Of a stretch of 11,992 nt of DNA, positions 7,077 through 11,992 are shown piece by piece. How positions within the stretch are numbered: position 1 is the stretch's first letter; every line of letters starts with the position of its first letter. This DNA comes from Fusobacteriota bacterium (lineage in GTDB: Bacteria; Fusobacteriota; Fusobacteriia; Bac17; JAEWOZ01). Location: positions 1-11,992 of the forward strand of contig JAEWOZ010000024.1 of the NCBI GenBank assembly GCA_023399505.1, given 5' to 3'. Below the pieces are notes generated by a model. That model ran no database searches. It was not told the DNA's origin and saw nothing but the letters and a program-made list of their open reading frames with translations. The translations under genes were made by a program, and so were the position numbers.

Positions 7077-7957
7077 ATTTTTTGAAAGAAAATTCTAAAA
7101 ACTTCTTAAACAAAGAGATACAAAAGGATAGAGAAGCTTGTACTTATTTATTTTATGGAAGAGAGGGCTCAAATCATCTTGAAATTGCTCTCTATTTTAT
7201 TTCCAAACTTTTTTGTAAGGGAGATAAAAATTGTGAAACTGGTTTTTATCAAAAGCTGCCTTCATCAGTTCATATATTAGAACCAAAAGAAGAACAAATA
7301 ATTAAGAGAGAAGATATAAAAGAGATTATAAATATAGCTTCTCATAGCTCATTTTCGAATAAAAAATTTTTTATAATCAACAGCATTGAGAGAATGAGAG
7401 AAGATGGATGGAATACTTTACTTAAGACTCTAGAAGAACCTTCTAGCTCAATTTTTATTTTACTATCCTTTAATTCAAGAATACCAGCTACTCTTCTCTC
7501 AAGAGCATTATCCTTGGATCTTTCACCAAATTTAGATAATGTAGAAGATAAGGAATTATTTGAATTTTTAAATGGAAATTTAAAAGACTATTTAAATTTT
7601 AGAAAAGAAGATTTAAAATTAGATAAATTGGAAATTTTAGCATTAGATAAAGCTTTGGAGAACTATTCTTTTGAAAAAAATATAAAAAATAAATCTATCT
7701 TTATAAAATCAATTACTGAATTTACTAAAAATGTAAAAAATTATAATAAGATTGATAAAATATTACTTGCAGATAAATTGGAAAATATAATTGATAAAAA
7801 CAGGGAATTACTATATGAATTTATCTCAATAGTTATAGATAACTTTTGTAATTTAAATAAAAATGATATAGAATATTATATGTTTTTAAAAGATTGTGTC
7901 TATAAGAATGTTAATATTTCTTTAATTTTAATTAATTTTCTAATAAATTTAAGTTGA
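7061..7957 (+). CDS. holB: DNA polymerase III delta'-like clamp-loader subunit
   Basis: This 298-residue protein looks like the non-ATPase wrench subunit delta' of the replication clamp loader. The best evidence is GWNTLLKTLEEPSSSIFILLSFN (116-138), followed by IPATLLSRALSL (141-152). Together these match the NALLKTLEEP and T-x-x-SR blocks shared by DnaX and HolB. The P-loop position reads FYGREGSNHLEIA (31-43), with no GKT/GKS, so ATP hydrolysis is unlikely, as is usual for delta'. The four-cysteine zinc module is reduced to C52 and C58. After about residue 160 the sequence is Lys/Ile/Asn-rich and diverged, as family C-terminal domains often are. A GAGGGG-type ribosome-binding site precedes the start, which overlaps the cysS end by 16 bases. 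It is the last gene of the operon. DnaX is excluded by size and the degenerate P-loop. Confidence 0.78.
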   Translation: MENLLNFLKENSKNFLNKEIQKDREACTYLFYGREGSNHLEIALYFISKLFCKGDKNCETGFYQKLPSSVHILEPKEEQIIKREDIKEIINIASHSSFSNKKFFIINSIERMREDGWNTLLKTLEEPSSSIFILLSFNSRIPATLLSRALSLDLSPNLDNVEDKELFEFLNGNLKDYLNFRKEDLKLDKLEILALDKALENYSFEKNIKNKSIFIKSITEFTKNVKNYNKIDKILLADKLENIIDKNRELLYEFISIVIDNFCNLNKNDIEYYMFLKDCVYKNVNISLILINFLINLS

Positions 7958-7982
7958 AAAATATTTTTTGCTATGTTAGAAT
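7954..7982 (+). promoter_or_regulatory. Promoter for tRNA-Cys
   Basis: The -35 box TTGAAA (7954-7959) and the -10 box TAGAAT (7977-7982) are separated by exactly 17 bases, and TG-T (7974-7976) gives an extended -10. The -35 box overlaps the holB stop codon. Transcription would start near 7989, giving a leader of about 80 bases before the tRNA. Confidence 0.68.
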
Positions 7983-8009
7983 ACAATTATTGAAATTCAA
8001 ATGATGTTT

Positions 8010-8042
8010 AATTATCAGGAAATACAACATTTTCTGATAATT
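8010..8042 (+). other. 13-bp hairpin in the tRNA-Cys leader / after the upstream operon
   Basis: AATTATCAGGAAA (8010-8022) pairs with TTTTCTGATAATT (8030-8042): twelve Watson-Crick pairs plus one G-U, with the 7-base loop TACAACA. No U-run follows, so it is not a standard terminator. It may be a processing or stability element in the pre-tRNA leader, or an inefficient terminator for the operon ending at 7957. Confidence 0.6.
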
Positions 8043-8069
8043 TGATATTATTAGGCATGAATTTTAGGT

Positions 8070-8144
8070 GGCGACGTAGCCAAGTGGTAAGGCCGAAGTC
8101 TGCAAAACTTCTACACAGCGGTTCGATTCCGCTCGTCGCCTCCA
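8070..8144 (+). tRNA. tRNA-Cys (anticodon GCA)
   Basis: A full cloverleaf can be drawn. The acceptor stem GGCGACG (8070-8076) pairs with CGTCGCC (8134-8140), followed by discriminator T (8141) and an encoded CCA (8142-8144). The D-stem is GCC/GGC with AAGTGGTAA in the loop. The anticodon stem GAAGT/ACTTC (8095-8099 and 8107-8111) holds the loop CTGCAAA, anticodon GCA (8102-8104), reading Cys codons UGC and UGU. The T-stem AGCGG/CCGCT encloses TTCGATT. U73 is the key recognition base for CysRS. The gene for that synthetase is about 1 kb upstream. Confidence 0.97.
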
Positions 8145-8149
8145 AACAG

Positions 8150-8186
8150 GTAATACTTTAGAAAAACAAAACTGTATTAAAACTAT
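8150..8186 (+). repeat. Left arm of a long inverted repeat flanking the outer-membrane protein gene
   Basis: This 37-base arm starts six bases after the tRNA CCA. Its core 8152-8176 matches the reverse complement of 9074-9098 at 24 of 25 positions, and the exception (G8161 against T9089) is a G-U pair in RNA. With two one-base gaps and one more mismatch the match extends over 8150-8186 against 9063-9101. The shared core includes AAAAACAAAACTGTA. Confidence 0.8.
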
Positions 8187-8199
8187 GAAAATTTAATAC
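8174..8199 (+). other. 8-bp hairpin between tRNA-Cys and the outer-membrane protein gene
   Basis: GTATTAAA (8174-8181) and TTTAATAC (8192-8199) are perfect inverted arms with a 10-base loop. The left arm overlaps the end of the long inverted repeat, so the two pairings exclude one another. No U-run follows. A second, shorter pair, ATATTAA (8220-8226) and TTAATAT (8233-8239), sits directly before the ribosome-binding site. At this A+T content such short pairs can arise by chance. Confidence 0.35.
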
Positions 8200-8212
8200 G
8201 TGAAATTATAAA
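8185..8212 (+). promoter_or_regulatory. Weak candidate promoter for the outer-membrane protein gene
   Basis: A possible -10 box TATAAA (8207-8212) lies 16 bases after a poor -35 box ATGAAA (8185-8190). It would give a leader of about 40 bases. No better promoter is visible in 8145-8259, so read-through from the tRNA-Cys promoter is also possible. Confidence 0.3.
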
Positions 8213-8259
8213 AATATTTATATTAATCTATGTTAATATGAGAGGAGAACAATAAAAGA

Positions 8260-9063
8260 ATGAAAAAACAATTAGCTATCTTAGGCGCGTTTTTAGCTGT
8301 TAACACAGCAGCAAATGCAGCATTCGATTTAGAATTAAAAGCTGGAGCGGGTGTTTATGATTTCGTATCACAAACTCAAGCAGCTTCCGCAGATCAAAAA
8401 GAAGCTTTTACAGCAACTTGGAATTTAAGCCAAGCGCTACAAAACTTTGGTGGTGTAGCTCAATTAAACTATAACGTTACAGAAGGTTTATACATTGGTG
8501 GAGGATTAGCAGTTTTTTATGACAGAGCTTTCAAAGGAAAGACTACAGTTGACAATGTAAAATATACAAACGTTGAAGGCGAAGATAAAACTGCTGATAA
8601 AGTTACTAAAGTAAGTGGTGGTAAACTTGAAGGAAATAAAATAACTGATTATAATGTAGAAGCACCTGCAAAAGGTGGATTCATTAATATTCCATTATTT
8701 GCTTCAGTTAAATATGATCTACCTTTTGCTTTAGAATCATATTCAATGAATTTTTATGTTATAGGTAAATTAGGCTATAACTTACCTGTAACTATGGAAG
8801 AAACAGGTGAAAATCTTGCTTTCGGAAATACATTCCTTAATTTCCATTATGGTTTAGGTTTAGGTGGAGAATTCTATGGAGTACAATTAGAAGTACTTTA
8901 CAATGGCTTAACACAAAACTATAAAGACAGCAAAGTTGCACCAGAAAATGGCGAAAACTTAACTTTAGGTTCAATGAATGCAGGAGAATTTGGAGTTACA
9001 AGATCAACATTTAGACATGGCTTTAGCTTAACAGCTGGCTATAGAATGCCAGATCTATTCTAA
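8260..9063 (+). CDS. Small outer-membrane beta-barrel protein with signal peptide
   Basis: The 267-residue precursor starts with a textbook signal peptide: MKKQ, a hydrophobic core LAILGAFLAVNTA, and a probable cut after ANA (residue 20), leaving about 247 residues. The mature part alternates polar and hydrophobic residues in Gly/aromatic-rich strands (LYIGGGLAVFYD, FINIPLFASVKYDL, MNFYVIGKLGYNLP, FHYGLGLGGEFYGVQLEVLYNGL, FRHGFSLTAGYRMPDLF). It ends in Phe, like substrates of the BAM assembly machinery. An acidic and Lys-rich stretch around residues 85-130 may be an exposed loop. I cannot name a family; it could be a porin or a structural or adhesion barrel. It is visibly richer in G+C and in Ala/Gly codons than its neighbours, which suggests high expression. 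GAGAGGAG lies about 12 bases before the ATG, a long spacing. Imperfect inverted repeats flank the gene. Confidence 0.82.
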   Translation: MKKQLAILGAFLAVNTAANAAFDLELKAGAGVYDFVSQTQAASADQKEAFTATWNLSQALQNFGGVAQLNYNVTEGLYIGGGLAVFYDRAFKGKTTVDNVKYTNVEGEDKTADKVTKVSGGKLEGNKITDYNVEAPAKGGFINIPLFASVKYDLPFALESYSMNFYVIGKLGYNLPVTMEETGENLAFGNTFLNFHYGLGLGGEFYGVQLEVLYNGLTQNYKDSKVAPENGENLTLGSMNAGEFGVTRSTFRHGFSLTAGYRMPDLF

Positions 9064-9101
9064 TAGTTTAAATTACAGTTTTGTTTTTTTAAAGTATTTA
9101 C
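9063..9101 (+). repeat. Right arm of the long inverted repeat flanking the outer-membrane protein gene
   Basis: This 39-base arm begins at the last base of the omp stop codon and is the inverted, slightly diverged partner of 8150-8186. The core ACAGTTTTGTTTTT and AAAGTATT are shared with the reverse complement of the left arm. No matching direct repeats are visible just outside the two arms (ACAG on the left, TTAG on the right). Confidence 0.8.
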
Positions 9102-9103
9102 TT

Positions 9104-9202
9104 AGATGTTGTAGACATCTTCGTGTTGAAAGCTTTTAAAGTTTTTTAACTTTTACTCCCTAGTTTTCAACACGAAAATGTCTATAACCTTTTATACAAC
9201 AT
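9104..9202 (+). promoter_or_regulatory. Structured leader or intergenic element upstream of ptsI
   Basis: GACATCTTCGTGTTGAAA (9114-9131) pairs with TTTCAACACGAAAATGTC (9165-9182) over 18 positions with one A-C mismatch. After a 12-base bulge (9183-9194) the outer arms ATGTTGTA (9106-9113) and TACAACAT (9195-9202) add eight perfect pairs. The loop holds a second hairpin, AAAGTT (9138-9143) with AACTTT (9148-9153), and then ACTCCC. An alternative small hairpin, AGATGT (9104-9109) with ACATCT (9115-9120), would break the long stem. No U-run follows, so a simple terminator is unlikely. I see no convincing promoter for ptsI in 9064-9244. Confidence 0.7.
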
Positions 9203-9244
9203 ATTTTCCATTTAGTAATTTAAAAGAAAGCGAAGTGGGGTTTA

Positions 9245-10972
9245 ATGGAAAGATTAGTTGGATCTTCTGTATATGAAGGAATAGCTTTAGGTGAAATTGT
9301 CTATTTAGTTGATGAATCTCAAGGTATCAAACGTATAGTTACTTCTCCGATAGATGAATTATCTAAATTAGATAAGGTAGTAGATCATACACTAAACGAG
9401 CTAGAAGGATTAAAACATTCACTTTTTGGTAAAACAGATAGAAAATATTTAGAAATGCTAGATGTTCATACAATGGTTCTAAAGGATGAAAATTTTGTTA
9501 AAGACATCAGGGACTTTGTTATAAATGACCATCTTAGCTTAGAAGAATCTATAAAATCTGTTATAAAAAAGTATAGAATTGCTTTTGATCAATTAGGGCA
9601 TACTTCTCATAGAGATAAATTCTTTGAAATAAGAGATGTAAGTCATAGATTATTAGGTAATATTTCTGAATCAAGTTTTTCAAAAGATTTACTCCATAAT
9701 AAAATTTTAGTTACGAAATCACTAAATGCATCTCTTTTACTTGAATGTAAAAGCAAAGGTATTAATATTTTAGGTATCGTTACTGGTTCTTACGGAGCAA
9801 GCTCTCATGCAGCTATTTTAACTAAAGCTTTTAAAATTCCCACTATATTTAACGTTAAAAGTTTGAGCAGAACAAATTGGAATAAAGTAAAAAGGGTAAT
9901 ATTAGACAGTAGAAAAGGGAATGAAAGCCTTTTTCTTGACCCCAATCCTACAACAGAAGAAATTTATATTAAACTATCTAAAGATTTTAATTTCAAGAGA
10001 AAGAATATTGAAGAATACGAAGTTTTAGATCCTATTACTAAATGTGGAAAAGAAATTACAGTTGACCTAAATATAAGTTTTTTGGAAGAGTTACTTGATA
10101 GTACTAGTCCTTCAAATGTTGGGTTATTTAGAACAGAGTTTTTATTTATGAGCTCTTCTAAACCTTTGAGTGAAGAAGAACAGTTTAAAATGTACTTAGA
10201 TTTAGCTTCTACTGTTAAAGAGGGTAAATCAGTAAGTATAAGAGTTTTAGATTGGGGTTCAGATAAAAATATAAAATATTTACCTTTTATAAAAGAGGCT
10301 AATCCTGCTTTAGGTAATAGGGGAATAAGATATTTACTTCAAAAAGATAACATCTTAAGAACACAATTTAAAGCTATTTTAAGAGCTTCTAAATATTCAA
10401 AAATAAAAATTATATATCCTATGATATATAGTTTTACCGAAATCATTCAAGCGAATAATATACTGGAGGAATGTAAAATAGAATTATTAAATAATTCTAT
10501 TGATATATCAACTAATATTGAAGTAGGCGTTATGATTGAAGTGCCTTCAGCTGCTCTAAATATATCTAAAATTTTAGAATATGTTGATTTTGTAAGCATT
10601 GGAACTAATGATTTAACTCAATATATACTTGCAGCTGACAGACAAAATAGGAATGTTTCTCATATATATAATCCCTTAGATTCTTCTGTATTGAAATTAG
10701 TTAAATATGTAACACAAGAAGCTAAAAAAAGAGGCAAACTAGTTAATGTATGCGGTGAATTACCTTCTACACCATCAGGATTAGTAGCTTTATTAAGCAT
10801 TGGTTTAGATAGTGTTAGCATTAGTCCTTCTTTTGCTGGAATGGCTAAAAAGATTATTAGAAGTATCAAAATAGATGATCTAAAAGGTATTTCAGAATAT
10901 ATTTTAGAATCATCAGACGCTGAAAAGAACAAGAACATGATTAATATGTTTTTAGATGAGGTTCTATCATGA
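9245..10972 (+). CDS. ptsI: PTS enzyme I (phosphoenolpyruvate-protein phosphotransferase)
   Basis: Enzyme I takes phosphate from phosphoenolpyruvate and passes it to HPr, starting sugar uptake by all PTS permeases. The 575 residues are the family's normal length. The phosphorylated histidine is H188 in SYGASSHAAILTKAFKIPTI; the usual context is GGRTSH, so the loop before it is unusual. PEP-binding blocks follow: VGLFRTEFLFM (292-302), IRVLDWGSDKNI (332-343, where others have LDIGGDK), EANPALGNRGIRYLL (351-365), GVMIEVPSAA (428-437), and FVSIGTNDLTQYILAADRQN (449-468). The catalytic cysteine is C503 in NVCGEL. A G-rich AGTGGGG precedes the start by a few bases. Its stop overlaps the ptsH start (ATGA). 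The motif set and the adjacent HPr gene exclude PEP synthase and pyruvate phosphate dikinase. Confidence 0.95.
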   Translation: MERLVGSSVYEGIALGEIVYLVDESQGIKRIVTSPIDELSKLDKVVDHTLNELEGLKHSLFGKTDRKYLEMLDVHTMVLKDENFVKDIRDFVINDHLSLEESIKSVIKKYRIAFDQLGHTSHRDKFFEIRDVSHRLLGNISESSFSKDLLHNKILVTKSLNASLLLECKSKGINILGIVTGSYGASSHAAILTKAFKIPTIFNVKSLSRTNWNKVKRVILDSRKGNESLFLDPNPTTEEIYIKLSKDFNFKRKNIEEYEVLDPITKCGKEITVDLNISFLEELLDSTSPSNVGLFRTEFLFMSSSKPLSEEEQFKMYLDLASTVKEGKSVSIRVLDWGSDKNIKYLPFIKEANPALGNRGIRYLLQKDNILRTQFKAILRASKYSKIKIIYPMIYSFTEIIQANNILEECKIELLNNSIDISTNIEVGVMIEVPSAALNISKILEYVDFVSIGTNDLTQYILAADRQNRNVSHIYNPLDSSVLKLVKYVTQEAKKRGKLVNVCGELPSTPSGLVALLSIGLDSVSISPSFAGMAKKIIRSIKIDDLKGISEYILESSDAEKNKNMINMFLDEVLS

Positions 10973-11238
10973 AACTTGTAGAAGTCGAGATTAAAAATAT
11001 TAATGGTTTACATGCTCGCCCTGCTGCAGCATTTGTAAAGCTATCTGCTAAATTTAAATCAAATATAAAAGTTTCTAAAGGGAGAGAAACTGTAGATGGC
11101 AAAAGTATACTTGGGTTAATGCTATTAGCTGCCGAAAAAGGAAGTAAGCTTAAAATAAGTGCTGACGGAGATGACGAAGAGAAAGCTCTAGATGCTATAA
11201 AAACCTTAGTAGAAGTAGAAAAATTTGGTGAAAAGTAA
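10969..11238 (+). CDS. ptsH: PTS phosphocarrier protein HPr
   Basis: HPr is the 89-residue cytoplasmic shuttle that takes phosphate from enzyme I at His15 and gives it to the sugar-specific EIIA proteins. H15 is in the exact motif INGLHARPAAAFVKLSAKF. Ser46, the site used by HPr kinase in bacteria that have it, is present in DGKSILGLMLLAAEKGS, so carbon-catabolite control through Ser46 is possible; no HPr kinase gene lies in the window. The start overlaps the ptsI stop by four bases, and its stop shares one base with the next start (TAATG), so all three are likely translated together. Here ptsH follows ptsI, whereas most bacteria have ptsH first. Confidence 0.97.
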   Translation: MKLVEVEIKNINGLHARPAAAFVKLSAKFKSNIKVSKGRETVDGKSILGLMLLAAEKGSKLKISADGDDEEKALDAIKTLVEVEKFGEK

Positions 11239-11792
11239 TGTTTTTTCTAATGATTATTTCTGGAGGAGTAATAGGTTGGATTACTAATTACTTAGCTATA
11301 AAACTTCTTTTTAGACCTTACAGAAGAATATTTTTTTTGCAAGGATTAGTACCTAAAAGAAGAGATGAAATAATAAAGAATATCTCTTTGAGCATAGAAA
11401 AAAACTTATTTAATGTAAAAGATATAAAATCTATTATCGAAAGATCAAATTTAATAGAGGAAATATATTCTTCTATTAGTTTTAAATTAAATAAAAGTAA
11501 GCTATTTTATCTATTACCAAATAATTTAAGTAATAAGATAAATGATTATATTAAAAAAGTTCTCATTAATCATAAAGAAGAGATATTGCAGGGAATTGTA
11601 GCCTCTGTAGAAAAGAACTTAGATATAAAGTCTATTATTGAGAATAAATTAGAAAATTTCTCAAATAGAGAGTTAGAAAAATTAATTCTAACAGCTACAA
11701 AAAAAGAATTAAAACATATTGAAATTTTAGGTGGAATATTAGGATGTGCAATTGGTGTAATACAATTTTTAATTAGTAAATTAATGAACTAG
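11238..11792 (+). CDS. DUF445-family small membrane protein
   Basis: This 184-residue protein carries both DUF445 hallmarks. The N-terminal membrane segment is [21 protein letters not shown] (8-28), followed by LQGLVPKRR. The C-terminal block is [35 protein letters not shown] (145-179), the second membrane segment. Between them lies a charged, probably helical region of about 110 residues. The protein is much shorter than the common members of about 300-400 residues (YheB/YjiN-like) but complete at both conserved ends, so it looks like a compact version and not a broken gene. No biochemical function is established for the family. It overlaps ptsH by one base and ends eight bases before ruvB, placing it inside the pts-ruvB operon. 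Confidence 0.85.
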   Translation: MFFLMIISGGVIGWITNYLAIKLLFRPYRRIFFLQGLVPKRRDEIIKNISLSIEKNLFNVKDIKSIIERSNLIEEIYSSISFKLNKSKLFYLLPNNLSNKINDYIKKVLINHKEEILQGIVASVEKNLDIKSIIENKLENFSNRELEKLILTATKKELKHIEILGGILGCAIGVIQFLISKLMN

Positions 11793-11800
11793 GGAGTAGA

Positions 11801-11992
11801 ATGGATAAAGACATATTGGATTTAAGGCCTCAACGTTTAGAGGACTATATAGGTCAGGAAAAATTAAAAGAAAAATTAACAATCTCTATAGATGCTGCTA
11901 AAGCACGAAAAGAATCGCTAGATCATCTTTTACTTTATGGTCCACCTGGCTTAGGAAAAACGACTGTAGCTAAAGTATTGGCTAAACAGTTA
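11801..11992 (+). CDS. ruvB: Holliday-junction branch-migration ATPase RuvB, 5' part (runs off the window)
   Basis: RuvB is the hexameric AAA+ motor that, with RuvA, moves Holliday junctions during recombination repair. The 64 visible codons hold the family N-terminus [19 protein letters not shown] (residues 8-26) and the Walker A motif [16 protein letters not shown] (46-61), with [10 protein letters not shown] as in other RuvB proteins. GGGAG about 5 bases before the ATG supports the start. The N-terminal extension before LRP is short, as in Gram-positive-type RuvB. The window ends inside the ATPase domain, so Walker B and the winged helix are not seen. Co-transcription with the pts genes is suggested by the 8-base gap. 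Confidence 0.96.
   Translation, partial: MDKDILDLRPQRLEDYIGQEKLKEKLTISIDAAKARKESLDHLLLYGPPGLGKTTVAKVLAKQL

Noticed and set aside
8231..8239. TG-T-TAATAT as an extended -10 box for the outer-membrane protein gene
   Set aside because: Transcription would start at about 8246, inside or beyond the GAGAGGAG ribosome-binding site, leaving no usable leader.
8150..9101. Insertion sequence around the outer-membrane protein gene
   Set aside because: The enclosed gene is a beta-barrel protein, not a transposase, and no target-site duplication is visible outside the arms.
9114..9182. Rho-independent terminator for the outer-membrane protein gene
   Set aside because: The long stem is not followed by a U-run on either strand, and the loop is large.
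9104..9202. CRISPR-like repeat
   Set aside because: There is only one palindromic unit, no spacer-repeat periodicity, and no cas genes in the window.
10660..10938. 92-codon open frame on the minus strand inside ptsI
   Set aside because: It lies fully antisense to a strongly conserved coding region, has no recognisable motif, and is expected by chance opposite such sequence.

Overview
This window is AT-rich (my estimate is under 30% G+C), densely coding bacterial DNA. The mix of genes suggests a diderm, host-associated, fermentative bacterium with a small genome. There is an outer-membrane beta-barrel protein with a signal peptide, a Firmicutes-like YacL PIN/TRAM protein and a viroplasmin-type RNase H. 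HPr carries the regulatory Ser46, DUF445 is present, and ruvB is close to the pts genes. Together these best fit Fusobacteriota, perhaps Leptotrichiaceae (Sneathia/Streptobacillus-like). That assignment is an inference from gene content and style, not a proven identity.

Layout. (1) 1-1920, + strand: the 3' end of a large ankyrin-repeat protein whose reading frame is already open at base 1, so its start lies outside the window. (2) 2009-2037: a bidirectional terminator between convergent genes. (3) 2040-3244, - strand: hsp20 and a two-domain RNase HI. The hsp20 promoter (TTGACT-17-TAAAAT) is followed directly by an inverted repeat with CIRCE geometry, pointing to HrcA heat-shock control. (4) 3337-7957, + strand: a tightly packed operon of a TrmH/SpoU-family RNA methyltransferase, dapF, a membrane PIN/TRAM protein, cysS and a holB-like gene, with three overlaps and one 11-base gap. 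(5) 7954-8144: a good promoter, a 13-bp leader hairpin and tRNA-Cys(GCA), only about 1 kb downstream of the gene for the enzyme that charges it. (6) 8260-9063: a small secreted beta-barrel protein, bracketed by a diverged inverted repeat of about 37/39 bp. (7) 9104-9202: a strongly self-complementary leader in front of the next operon. (8) 9245-11992, + strand: ptsI, ptsH, a DUF445 membrane protein and the start of ruvB, again overlapping or nearly touching.

How the genes relate. The central operon is housekeeping: RNA modification, the diaminopimelate branch for lysine and peptidoglycan, cysteine charging, and the replication clamp loader. The last operon encodes both general PTS proteins in the order EI then HPr, the reverse of the common ptsH-ptsI order, joined to a small membrane protein and Holliday-junction branch migration.

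I found no clear new defence or biosynthetic system. The most unusual signals are non-coding: the inverted repeat around the outer-membrane gene, the structured ptsI leader, the CIRCE-like operator at hsp20, and the hairpin leader before tRNA-Cys.
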